From Linnemannia elongata (Eukaryota; Mortierellomycota; Mortierellomycetes; Mortierellales; Mortierellaceae): 64,000 nt of DNA. Below the pieces are notes generated by a model that saw only the letters and a list, made by a program, of their open reading frames with translations, did no database searches and was not told where the DNA came from. A program made the translations under genes and the position numbers. The stretch covers positions 3,066,001 through 3,130,000 of the forward strand of contig JAXBDG010000002.1 of assembly GCA_036320915.1 (NCBI GenBank), in the 5' to 3' direction. Each line of letters starts with the position of its first letter. Within the stretch, counting starts at the first letter, position 1. This document shows, piece by piece, positions 34,483-45,612 of this stretch.

Positions 34483-37400
34483 CTACATGTTTAGAGAGAA
34501 AGGGTTGGAATAGGCAGAGGTGGAATTACCCGAGACATGCACGGCACCAGAAGAAGAGGATGAAAGGGTAGCAGAGAAAGGGTCGAGATCGTCGATGGAG
34601 GGGTATTTTGACGTCGCGGCCACAGGCGATGGCTTCATCCATTGTCCAAACATATCGTTCATGTTTCCTGCTCCTCCTGCTCCTGAATTACTAATCGTTG
34701 CGGGGACAGTCATTGACCGACTGGGTGCGCCAGGCATGGAGAATGCGGATTCGTAGATGGATGATGAGGAAGGTCCTACAGTGCTACCATTGAAGGCGTT
34801 CTGAAAGTTGTATGACGACTCTGATCCAGAACGCATGAACGCAGGTTGTGCAGTCTGCTGTTGCTGCTGGTACTGGTTAAACTGTTGTTGTGGTTGACCA
34901 AAGGGCGAAAGAGGTGCTGTAGACTGCGCGTGTTGTTGTCCACCAGAGGCTATAGCGAAGGGGTTGGGAGACCTTGAACCAGACGAGCTGAGTCCAGAAG
35001 TTGAAAAGTAATCTGGTTGCTGCTGCTGCTGCTGTTGTTGTTGTTGTTGCTGGTATTGTTGAGGGACCGTCATGTTGCCAAAAGGATCTGAAAACGAGGG
35101 TTGAGGCTGGTTGTGCTTCGCAAACATGGCGAATGGGTTGCTCTGCTGTCCAGACGGTGCTGGGCCAGCATTTACAGCACCGTTTCCGCTGTATCCAGTG
35201 GTGCTAGGGATGTAGTCTGCTGTGAAGGCTCTCTGAAGTTGCTGGGGTGGTTGTTGCTGTTGAAGTCCAAAGGGATTGGCGGATCCGGTGGACTGAGGAG
35301 ACAAGGTCGTTGTAGAGGATGCAGTGAGGGAGAATGCAGAAGAGGGGGAGTTAAAGATGGATCCATTTGAGTTGGCTGGTGCCTGTGAGTGAGACTGTTG
35401 TTGCTGCTGACCCTGGCCGAGAACAGAAAGGTAATCGTCAAACGACTTGGCTCCACCCATCATTCCTGCTCCTGCTCCTGCTCCTACTCCTACTCCTGCT
35501 GCGACTTCAGCAGATGAAGAGGCACTACCGCCAAAGTCCAGTCCTTGAAATGCGCCTTGGTTCATATAGGGTTGGTGCTGCTTGTATTGAGATTGTTGGT
35601 CATGAGACTGTCCAGGCGATGCCAACGAGAAGGGGTCGCTGTTAGTGGTACCCTGGATGGTAGCAGATGGAGATGGCTGAGAAAACGCTGAGAAAAAGTC
35701 GTTGGAGGAGTGGGCTTGGGATGGAGGCGCCTGTGCCTGTGAGAACGCAGTTTGTCCAGCATATCCTCCGTTCAGTTGAGTGCTAAAAGCGTCGTTGCTG
35801 TTGATACCAGCGGAGCGGGATGTGTTCATGCCCATATTGCCGAATGCGTTCGTCATCAATGAAAAGGGGTCGGACGTTTCCGTTGCGGCAGGTGTGGCGG
35901 CAAAGGTCTGCCCTCCAAGAACCGGCTGGCTATAATGGTTGTTGTTGTTGTTGTTGTTGTTGGATGTGAGTCCCATCGCATTGTCAAAGGATCCTTGTCT
36001 CCGTTGTTGCTGCTGATGTTGCTGCTGGTGCTGGGCCTGGAACTGAGATGGAGATGGCTGAGCACTCTTGGGAGCTCCTGCTGGATGGAATGGACTAGAT
36101 GCTGCGCTGGAAGGGTCTGTTGACTTTGAAAATGTGGTTGATCCGCTGTCTGAGCTCAGGGTCGATGACTTTCTGCTGAGGGTTCGTTCAGGAGTCGCTG
36201 CAGATGGTGTGCTAGGCGATGTCTGAGAAGTACAGAGTAATATACATTCCGTTAAAAATAGGTTCGCGGCGAATCGAATTGAGATCGATTAGTCCAGAGA
36301 AAGTACCACATCCCTTCTCGTATTCATAAACTATTCAAAAATAAATAAAAAAAGGAGCAAAACCTTGCACTTACAATGTGGTTATTGACGTCAATGCTCT
36401 GGCTCTTGGAGATGGCGCGGACTCGCTCTGGAACAGCAAGGCCACTATTGGATCCATTGCCAGTGGTGGGGCTCGTAGGGGTAGGGATAGCGGATGTAAC
36501 AGCGGCAACAGCAGGAGAGCCGTCATTCGGGTCATGGTACCATAATTTCTTGACATATTTGGCTCTCATAAATTGTCGGACATTATCAACCTCGTGGGCG
36601 TCTGGCTCTGGATACTCTCGCCAGGACCATGTTGCCAGCCAGATCTTCTTGGCGACCTATATTGCATAAAGAACAATACGGGCGGGCAAGCAAAGCAAAT
36701 GAAAAGAAGGAGGAAATGACGGATAGGATGGGTTAGAAATGGGGACGCCTTGATCGGTGAGAGCACGAAGAAAAAAGGCACGCCTTTCTTCCTTTCTGGT
36801 TTGGGCTCATTGATTTTCTGTTTACTCGTTGGGCCAGTCGTCTGAGCTTTCCATATTCATTTTGAATGGCTGAAATTCTGTGTTTTTTCATTTTCTCTGT
36901 TTGCCCCCTGAATACAAATAAAAAAGAGCAGCCGGTGAACGAGGGAAGGGTGAGGGGAGGGGGTATGAGTGTAAAAATATAGGAGAAATAAAAAAACAAA
37001 AGGACCTTATGGAAGATCCTTAGTCTGTTTGCGCTTGGACAATGGCGTGTTATCATCACGATGTGAACCTGTGTACGAGTGCATGACCCACAATCGCACT
37101 AGCCGTCTGACTGTGATGATATACGCTCCTTTTCCATGTTTTTTGTCGCCCCAAAGGATTCTTGAATAACGCCTTTGAATTCCGATGTGGAGATCCTGTT
37201 ATCGTTTGATTTCTCCAGTGAAGTATGCTGTGCTGTCTGTGCATCTGCAGTGCTGCTCAGAGGTAAGAAGTGAAAGACAGACGACTTCTTACCGCATTGC
37301 CTCCTTTCTGGAGGCCAGCCATTTCCTCGGAGGTGAAGGTTGATGCAGAAATCGACTTGACTCTATGGTTCAACTCGCGGCTAAACGTGGGGGAGAGAGT

Positions 37401-38250
37401 GAGAAGAGGAGGGATGAATTGTTTGTCGTTTGAGTTTGAAAGCAATTAATGGATTTAGTGTTTCCTGCTCCAACAACACAATCCGTTTCGTTTGTTCTCC
37501 TCCCGTCAGCGCCAGGAAAGAAGGAAGTATCTCTTCATTCGTTCTGCAGCAGCACAGGCCGGGGGTAAGGATAAATAAATGGAGCGATGTGCATGATGTG
37601 ACCAAAAGACCAAGTACTTACAGCAATCCCGAGCACTTTTCGCAGATGAAGGTGTTGTTGAACAAGTTGGCATAGACGTTGACCTATATCGGTTTAGGAT
37701 GCAGAAACGAAGCAGAAAAGATACAAAAGGACACAAACCGATTTAATAAATCTCGTCCGATTCCATTAGAAAACCAATCTTATCCGGGTATTGATGGATG
37801 GTATCCTGGTTTGTACCTTGGAGGGACAGTCGAAGCACTTCTTGTTCTCTGGCAACTTCAAGAGTCCTGTCAGGATCCTGTATTCAATCGCATTGCCAAG
37901 GCGAAAAAGAGGGTTAGGTTTAGTTGTCTTTGTTGTCGTTAATTCTGTTCACTCACGTCCACGGTTATGCGAAAAAAGGGTATGGAAAAGTGCGCTGCAG
38001 GGGGTGGGTGACAATGGGGGGTGAAGGGAGAGTGAGGTGGTCGCCAGAGGGAAGAGAGTGAAGGTGGGTAGGATGACTCGATGGCGGCTGCTGTTGTTGA
38101 GCTTTGTGTTCAGTTGAATGAGAGAAAGAAAGGGAGAGAGAGAGAATGTCGTTGGGAATGGTAGAGTGCAGGGTGGTTGAGTTGGGCGTTGGTTGAGGGT
38201 GATGGCGAGGTCTTGTACCTGGAGTGTTTTTCTTCGATCCTCCTTGACAT
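34483..38250 (-). CDS. AGFG1: AGFG-type ArfGAP with NPF/DPF repeats
   Basis: ArfGAP-domain protein with a long disordered tail, like animal AGFG1/Hrb, which links vesicle cargo to endocytic adaptors. Exons (minus): 38250-38219, 37877-37817, 37683-37622, 37380-37293, 36656-36375, 36222-34483; 754 residues. The zinc finger CFDC...CEKC has exact CX2CX16CX2C spacing (residues 26-49), followed by GLLRELNHRVKSISASTF, LQKGGNAVAKKIWLATWSW and RQFMRAKYVKKLWY, matching AGFG more than other ArfGAPs. The tail carries four NPF (QSNPFAMF, SPNPFAIA, SANPFGLQ, YSNPFSLNM) and several DPF motifs plus long polyQ and polyN. Intron 4 is unusually long at 636 bp. It shares a divergent promoter with SCYL2. Confidence 0.92.
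35016..35052. repeat. CAG/CAA polyglutamine tract in the AGFG-type gene
   Basis: About a dozen consecutive Gln codons on the minus strand (CTG/TTG units on plus). A second trinucleotide tract at about 35937-35960 encodes eight consecutive Asn. Likely length-variable between strains. Confidence 0.8.
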
Positions 38251-38993
38251 AGTGAAGTGTGGTGGGTGGTAGAGAGGTTGTGTGCGTAGGGTAGAAGGAG
38301 GAAGAGGAGGAGGAGGGGGGATGAAGAAACGGAAGAAGGAAAAAAGAAGAAAGGGGAATGAATGGATGAGAGCAGAAAAAGAAAAGGGAGAGAAAAGAAA
38401 AGAAAAACAAGTGGAGAAGAAAACCTGAGACTGAAGCTGACACATTGACACTGATAGAGTGTGCAGTGATCAATCCTAAGTAGTCCAGGCACCCATAGAA
38501 TATGATTAAAATTCATCCATCAGCATGAACAACAAGGTTCAAGTCAGAAGAGACAAGAACACTTACTGGCACTTGCACACTTGCAAATTGCGAAGGAGAT
38601 GCGACTGGATAGCTTCCATTGGTGATTGGTTGGTGGTGGGCTTGCCTTGTTGCTGTTGGTTGCTTTGCAGCTTTGCTTCCTCATCGACTCGCCTCGCCTG
38701 CTCACTTTCTTGTCTTGCTTGGCTGAATTGATGTGAAGTGCCGAAAATAGGGTTTTAAATATGTGCCTTGGCTTTGGACCTGCTCTCACTTCTACTCTAC
38801 CTTTATTTTTCTTTCTTTCACTCGCCTCTCTCCCCTTCCTTCCCTTCTCTTCTCTTCTTCTCCTTCTTCTTTACTTTTTACACTTCGTCAACAATACCCT
38901 CACTCGGCCCGCACACCCTCAACCAACAGGACCAGGACTCAACACTACCGCCCACAATAGCAACAACCTTCAAGCGACTCTTTGTGGCAAGCA
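38251..38993. other. Divergent promoter between the AGFG-type gene and SCYL2
   Basis: 743 bp separating two start codons. The SCYL2 side is CT-rich from 38780 to 38880 (sense strand), and the AGFG side is purine-rich on plus, i.e. pyrimidine-rich on its own sense strand, at 38280-38420. No gene between. Confidence 0.7.
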
Positions 38994-41900
38994 ATGGGAA
39001 ACGCCATCACAAAAAACTATGAAGGTCTGCTCATCATCTCACACATCATCCATCGCTCACGCACTCAGTCTCTCTCTCAGGAACATAAAGGAGAAAGACT
39101 AATCACGCTGCTACCCCATCACTCTTCGTTTCTTATGTCTTCCTTCTAGTCGGCGGGCAGATCGCCAGTGCAGGACTTTGGAAAATTCATCGAGGAACAA
39201 AGCGGACCACAGGACAGGAAGTCGCTGTATTCGTATCACTCTCGTGTCGTCTCTCTTTTTTTTCTTTTTTATTGTTGTGTTGAGCCATCGATCGCTTTTA
39301 ATGTCATCTTCGCAGCCTGCAGACAAGAACAACCAACGGAAGAACAGAAACTGTTCCCTGCAATTGCTTGAAAGCGGCAGCTCCCTTTTGTTTCACCTTT
39401 TCTCAACCAGTGGGTTCAACCTGTCATCCAGGTCCCAATATCTATATCATCCTTGACTCTATGAATGCGTTTGTTTGTTTTTTTTTCTTTCTCGCTCTCG
39501 TCGCCTTGAAAAACATTAGATCTTCGAAAAGAACATTGTCGAATCCATCTCATCATTGAGAAGACAGGCGCCATCGAAAAGAGATCAGGAACGCGTATAT
39601 GAGTTTCTAAAGAAAGAGGTACCAAGCCCCGGCTCAGTCATGCTGTCACCACTTCCCGCCTGTGCTGCATTGGATCATAACCCTAGCATACTTATATGTG
39701 GCATCTATCTTAGGCGAGTCAACTTGCACGGTTGCGGCATCCTTGCATGTTGGAAGTCGTGGAGCCAGTGGATGAATCTAGGACAGCAATCGCGTTCGCC
39801 ACGGAACCGATCTTTGCATCGCTGTCAAATCTTCTTGGAAACTATGAAAACCTCCCGTCAGTCTCAGAGGATATCCGCAAGTTCGAACTGGATGAACTAG
39901 AGGTAACGCATACAGAATCAATTAATTCCTACGCCGGGATTGAGGAGGCTCATTCAAGAGCGATACGGCCAGGATTGTGCGTCCGCTGACGTTTCTTCTT
40001 TAATTCACCTGATAGGTTCAAAAAGGATTGCTACAGATCGGAAAAGGCCTCCAATTCTGTCACAACGACGCCAAAATTGTTCATGGAAACCTGGTACCTG
40101 ACGCCATCTTCGTCAATGCCAAAGGAGACTGGAAGATCGCAGGGTACGAGAAGACAATAACCAAACCATTGTTCATCGAGAAAAGGACAGGGAAAGGCTG
40201 TTGTCGATAGCTAATGATTACTCTGAACTGTCACGACATCGCTTATGCTTCTAGTTTTGGATTCAGTACTTTTCTTCCACGGGATGCGAGCTCACCTCCT
40301 CCGGCCGAATACTGGAATTACGACCACGAACTTCATTCATACTGTCAGCGGGATCTTGACTATCAGGCTCCTGAGTACATTCTGGATCAAAAGCTAAACC
40401 CATCAAACGACATGTTCGGGATCGGTTGCTTGGCCTACTCGGTTCTCAACAAAGGAAACCCTTTTATCCAGTCTCGCGGCAACATGAACACTTACCGCCA
40501 ACAAATCGACAGAATCAGCCAGCACCAGTTTGACAAACTCCCTGCTCACCTTGCAGGTATGGATCATGGCGACTACACAGTTCAAGATCGGGTTTACCCT
40601 TGCCTCAAGTATCAAGCCGCATGCATACCATAGTTACTAATGCTCCTGTGTTGTGACATATTTATCATAGACGCCATGACCCGACTGATCACTAGGGAAC
40701 CAAGCATGAGAATGAACGCCGTGGAGTTCCAGACCAGCAAGTTCTTCGACAACATCCTCGTGTCGACAATGAAGTACATGGAAAACTTTGCGGAAAAAAC
40801 CCGGGATGACAAGGGGCAATTCATGAAGGGCTTGCTTCGTGTCCTTCCTCAGTTCCCAGAGAGAGTTCTCATGAGAAAGGTAAGGCTTGTCTGGTTATCA
40901 GCGTTGTTGTTGCGCCACCATTTCAGAAGAGCCTAATATTCACACATGTTCTTCCTTGTGTACATTAGATCCTCCCATGTTTGCTGGATGAGCTCAAGGA
41001 CCATGCTCTGTTGCCATATACCCTTCCAAACGTGTTTTACATCATCCAAAAGATGACGCCCAAGGAATTTGAAGAGAGAGTCTTACCTTCGCTGAAGCCT
41101 ATCTTTTTGGTCCGGGAGCCCATGCAGAACTTGTTGACACTCCTAGAGAAGATTGAGCTTCTTCACCAGAAGGCTGGAGGACAAGTGTTCAAGGAGGACA
41201 TTATGCCGCTCGTCTACTGCGCTCTGGAACCCAAGAACCCACCTTCTGTTCAGGAAAAGGCGCTTAAGACTGTCCCCGCTATCATGGAGGCTCTGGATTA
41301 CACCACCGTCAAAGCTTCGCTCTTCCCCAGAATTGCTGTAAGTTTCACTGTAGTTCTTTTGCCTCGCGCGTACTGCGATGTTCTTGTACATATAGCTAAC
41401 ATTACATTTTGATTGTTTGATATAGACTCTTTTTGCTCAAACCACAACCCTTTCCGTCAAGGTCAACACCCTTCTCTGCTTCCTCACTATCATGAAGATC
41501 CTGGACAAGGTACAAGGTTGACATGTTTTTCTTTGCCTGTCCCTACTCCGCACTCTCACGACTACATCTAACATTAGCCATATTTTTTATAGTTCACCAT
41601 CACGGAAAAGTTGATTCCACTGTTGCGCAATATCAAGACCCGCGAAGTCAATGTCACAGTAAGCAGGCAGCGTGTCTGTATAATGAGATACGCAAGGGGT
41701 GCATTTAGTCTACACTTACTAACGTAAGTAACTTTTATGGTGATTTAGATGGCGACATTGCAGGTGTATCAAGAGATGGGCAAATACGTGGACAAGGAAG
41801 TCATCGGAAACAGCATCTTGCCTTCGCTGTGGGGTCTGGCCCTCGGTCCCAACCTCAAGGCAGAGCAGGTAACGATTGCATGGTTGATACTGTCACTGTC

Positions 41901-43201
41901 ACCCGCTCTAAGGCTTCACCAACTAAGAAGATATGTCTCTCACTTTCATTTTTCTTGTCGTAGTTCGAGTCTTTCATGTCGACGATCAATGAGCTCTCGA
42001 CCAAAGTCCACCAGCAGCACTTGCGTCACCTTCAGGAATTGAAGAAACTTGAGGATCAGACAAAGAGCTTTGCCGCCAGCTCAGATCCAACGGCGGTTGT
42101 CAATGGAACTGGATCGACCTTGAATGACTTTGAAAAGTTGGTCGGAGGAGGCGGCGGACAAACTGCGACTTCTGGAACAATCACGCCTAACACTGCACGT
42201 CAATCGTCCTCTGACAACCCCTTCAAGATTGCATCCGACAACCCATTCTCTCCCAGCAGTAGCGGCCAGGATTCCCCCATGGATATGTTTGGCGACATGG
42301 TATGATTTTGTGAGCGTAATTGCCGGTTGCACTAATTAGTGAATGGATGCAAAACCGAGCTGAGAGATCCTGCATTGACACTGGCGTTTTATCTACCTCA
42401 ACATAGGCTTCAGCACTCCCTCCAATGTCATCAAAACCCTTGGGATTCAACTCAGCAAGCACTCCAGTGATGAAGGCAGCAGCTCCAATGATGTTTGGCG
42501 CTACTTCGAACGACTCGTCTTCGATGAGTGGATTCGGATCAAGACCTATGACCCCTACCAGCACCTCGGGCTTCCAGTCACAACAGCACAATCAGAATGG
42601 ATTCGGCGGACAGCGTACATCGACAAGTAGCAATACGTCAACTCCAACGGCTGCCACATCGTCGTTCACTATACCCCCACTCAACAAATCTCTCACAGGA
42701 TCATCGACCTCATCTAACTACTCATCCTCTGCCAGACCACCATTCTCTCAGCCTCAGCAGAAACCAGCAGGAACACCCCCTCTTTCTCACACTCTCGGAA
42801 ACATGTCCACGTCCTCGTCGGCCTTTGGAGGATTCCAGACGGCTACGCCCACATCCAGTCAACCCATGGCAGCCGGCGGCATGGGTGGATTCCAGTCGCA
42901 GTCATCAAACAACAGCAATGGATTCAGTAATGGCATGGGACTGGCCATGTCCTCGAACAATACCAACAACAGCTCTGGAATGGGCATGGGCATGGGTATG
43001 GGCATGGGTATGGGTATGTCTGGTTCTACCTTGACCCCTTCGCGACCTGCGTCAACGGGGATGGGCTTGACGCCCATGGCACCTATGACGCCCCTTCAGC
43101 CCATGAACGCAAGCTCGGTCGGCGCAAACAAGTTTGGACAGAACAACCAGCAGCACAAGGGCAAGAACTCTGACCTTGGCATGTTTGATCCCTTCTCATA
43201 A
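38994..43201 (+). CDS. SCYL2: SCYL2/CVAK104-type pseudokinase with HEAT repeats and NPF motifs
   Basis: Clathrin-vesicle-associated pseudokinase of 936 residues. Exons (plus): 38994-39024, 39150-39232, 39520-39618, 39714-39902, 40016-40143, 40255-40556, 40671-40879, 40969-41337, 41426-41509, 41593-41658, 41749-41868, 41964-42299, 42407-43201; all phases agree. The kinase-like domain starts MGNAITKNYEVGGQIASAGL. The ATP-lysine motif has become VAVF, the HRD loop IVHGNLVPDAIFVN and the DFG site GFGFS, so catalysis is probably lost, as in SCYL2. LAPEYIL-like YQAPEYILDQ and SDMFGIGCLAY are kept. HEAT repeats span about 280-600. The tail has DNPFKIASDNPFSP and ends MFDPFS, plus a GMGMGM repeat (42976-43020). 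The first intron uses a weak GTCTGC donor. Confidence 0.94.
42976..43020 (+). repeat. ATGGGC hexanucleotide minisatellite inside SCYL2
   Basis: About seven copies of a unit encoding Gly-Met (ATGGGC/ATGGGT variants). It keeps the frame because the unit length is a multiple of three. Confidence 0.75.
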
Positions 43202-43940
43202 ATAACTCGTTTTTTGAACCCACCGAAAAGTTGCATTTTTTTTTTCTATGAATCTTTCCACGCCCAAAAGTAATAAAGACTTCTGATATTCACAATTAAA
43301 GGATCTCTTTCTATCACAAGGAGTTTGTCGCCCAAAAGGCTCGCGTGGGAGACATACGGGTTTTAGGGTTGTCGAGGCAAAGGCCACACCATCGGCTGTT
43401 CCAATCACGCCAGCGCCTTTATTCAGCATCGACAGGCATGGGCAGCCCTCATTTTCCTTCGATAACTACCTGAAAACAAGCAAAGAGGATGGTTTGTTTT
43501 AGCTTCTAGGAAAACCTTTTTACCATTTTAACACAAGAGGAAAGTCAACAGACGATTATCAATTGAATTTTGCGTTTGATTATTCATTGAGCAGGTTGGA
43601 CGCGTACATTTTGTTGTGGTCGAATGCGTTAGTTTCCTTACGTAGCTGAAAATTGTCTATGCTAATTTTGTTGATTGCGCAGCGACGAGAAACTTACCCT
43701 TTCTTTGCTTGCCTGACAGCATTACAAAGCTGTTGAGAACTAAGGGAGAATGTTATCCCGGTGGCTAACAAACGCCACGTAGCGCGCATCGCAACACACT
43801 TTCATATTACAAACCTTCACCTTCTCCATGAACCAACAGCAAAGAAGAATGCAAGCTCATAAGGTCTGAACATAACAGTTTTCCAGTTGACTATGGCGCA
43901 GTCTCTTTTGTAGGATGCGGTGTTGGATAGCCTATGTTTG
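43202..43940. other. Spacer between SCYL2 and quinone oxidoreductase
   Basis: Contains the SCYL2 trailer and AT-rich sequence without a credible frame. The part from 43941 onward is described as a promoter repeat. Confidence 0.5.
43272..43277 (+). terminator. Polyadenylation signal of SCYL2
   Basis: AATAAA 71 bases downstream of the SCYL2 stop. Confidence 0.55.
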
Positions 43941-44018
43941 CTGTTCCTTCATGGGCGTTGTTCTTTCATGGGGGCTGTTCTTTCATGGGCTTTGTTCTAT
44001 CATGGGCGTTGTTTAGCT
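43941..44018 (+). repeat. Tandem repeat of about 17 bp in the quinone oxidoreductase promoter
   Basis: Four units of the form TGTTCTTTCATGGG, with CATGGG at 43950, 43968, 43984 and 44001 (spacings 18, 16 and 17). Located 13-90 bp upstream of a TATA box, so it may be a cluster of regulator sites. Confidence 0.7.
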
Positions 44019-44030
44019 CTTTTTACGAGG

Positions 44031-44037
44031 TATAAAA
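44031..44037 (+). promoter_or_regulatory. TATA box of the quinone oxidoreductase gene
   Basis: TATAAAA sits 148 bases before the chosen ATG. A transcription start about 30 bases further would leave a roughly 115-base leader. This supports starting at 44179 instead of an in-frame ATG at 44041. Confidence 0.6.
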
Positions 44038-44178
44038 GGCTTGCTTGTCTCCCTTGAATCACACTCTTCATCGACAAAATCTGATATACACCTTTTCTTC
44101 AGCTCTACTCTTGCAAGCCTTACAAACACACAATACCCCATTTCGCTCATTCCTCCTAGTCAATTTACCCATCAAAAA

Positions 44179-45283
44179 ATGGTCAACTCAACAATCCGTG
44201 CAATCCGCGTCGAAGAATACGGCGACGCCTCAGTCCTCAAATACACCATTATCCCGCGCCCTATCCCACAACGCAACCAAGTCCTAGTCAAGGTCGCCTA
44301 CGCGGGTATCAACTATGGCGATGTCGGGCAGCGTTCAGGACTCTACCCTATCCCACTCCCCTTCACCGTTGGTTTAGAGGGTTCAGGCGAAATTGTGGAA
44401 TTGGGGCCTGATGTTGAGCATGGCTTCAAGGTAGGCGATCGAGTGACGTTTATGGTGCTTGGGACGTATACCGAATACGTCGTTGTTGATACTGTGCGAT
44501 TGGGCAAGTTGCCTGATCATGTCTCCCTCGAGCTGGTATGTCCATGTCATTTTTTTTTAAATTCGAACATGACAAAAGAAAATGTTGAATTGAGAATCTC
44601 AAAGCTGACTAGGTTTTTTTCTGACTCCAATGATATAGGGTGCCGCATTCCTGACACAGGGATTGACGGCAGTGGCGTTGACCGAACAAGCCTACACTGT
44701 CAAGAAGGGCGACTGGGTCGTTATCCACGCCGCTGCCGGAGGAATGGGTCTCCTCCTCTCACAACTCTGCCATAACCTCGGAGCTCACATCATCGGCACT
44801 GTTTCGTCCGAAGAAAAGGCTGTCCTCGCACGCGCCAACGGCGCTGACCACGTCGTGGTCATCCCCACCGACAAATCTGCATCCTACGAAGCCCTCGAGA
44901 AAAAAGTCCGCGAGTTGACCAACGGCCAAGGCGTGCATGTCGTGTATGACAGCATCGGCCAAGCAACCTTCGAGTCCAGTCTCGAAATCTCCCGTCGTCT
45001 CGGGACATTGGTTCTGTTTGGCAGCACCAGTGGCGAAATCCCACCGCAGAGTCTGACTCGGTTTTCGGGAAAGAACTTGAAGTTGGCATGGGTTAGTGTA
45101 ATGCATTACACGACTACATTTGAGGAGTTTGATGGGTTGTATCAGAAGACGTTGAGGTTGTTGGATGAGGGCGTGTTGAAGGTGCAGGTGTCGAAGGTGT
45201 ATGAGTTTGAGGATGCGAAACAGTCGCATTTGGATCTGGAAGGGCGAAGGACCACTGGCAAGTTGCTGCTTAAGGTCAACTAG
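44179..45283 (+). CDS. Zeta-crystallin-like NADPH:quinone oxidoreductase
   Basis: Medium-chain dehydrogenase/reductase of 333 residues, presumed cytosolic one-electron quinone reductase. Exons (plus): 44179-44535 and 44639-45283. The N-terminal GroES-like part contains VKVAYAGINYGDVGQRSGLYP and VGLEGSGEIVELGPDV. The Rossmann part has VVIHAAAGGMGLLLSQL, the NADPH-binding glycine motif of this class, then DVVYDSIG-like HVVYDSIGQ. It lacks the zinc-ligand Cys cluster of alcohol dehydrogenases. The C-terminus ends GRRTTGKLLLKVN, as in ZTA1/QOR proteins. A TATA box and tandem repeats upstream suggest inducible expression. Converges on the NIPA-type gene. Confidence 0.93.
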
Positions 45284-45525
45284 ATTGAGAGAGGGAGATG
45301 CGGAGATGAAGGCAAGGAAGGAGAACAGTAGGCAGTAGTAGATTGCGACAAGAAAAAAGGCACGACTGAGATAAAAATTAAAAAATGACCAAGACAAGCA
45401 AGGACTAAGTTTTTCTCCGTTATTGTTCGTGCGTGTTATGCGTTTAATTTGCGAAATACCACCAAGAAGAAAGATATCACGGATGTTTATAGAGCATGTT
45501 CAGACGACGTTGCGGATCATGTATG

Positions 45526-45531
45526 AATAAA
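45526..45531 (+). terminator. Polyadenylation signal of the quinone oxidoreductase gene
   Basis: AATAAA about 245 bases after the stop and 80 bases before the end of the convergent NIPA-type gene; the 3' ends may overlap. Confidence 0.45.
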
Positions 45532-45612
45532 GTTCACAATGAGGATCATTGGATTGGGAAACAACAACTTTTTTAATTATAGTGGTAAATAAAGTCAGCA
45601 TGGCCTTTTTTT

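Noticed and set aside
36658..37292. Hidden exon or nested gene in the long fourth intron of the AGFG-type gene
   Set aside because: Flanking exons join perfectly within the ArfGAP domain (GGNAVAKKIW), so no extra exon is needed, and frames inside show no similarity.
44041..44178. Upstream in-frame extension of the quinone oxidoreductase
   Set aside because: It would start only a few bases after the TATA box, and the extra residues do not match the family; the start at 44179 does.
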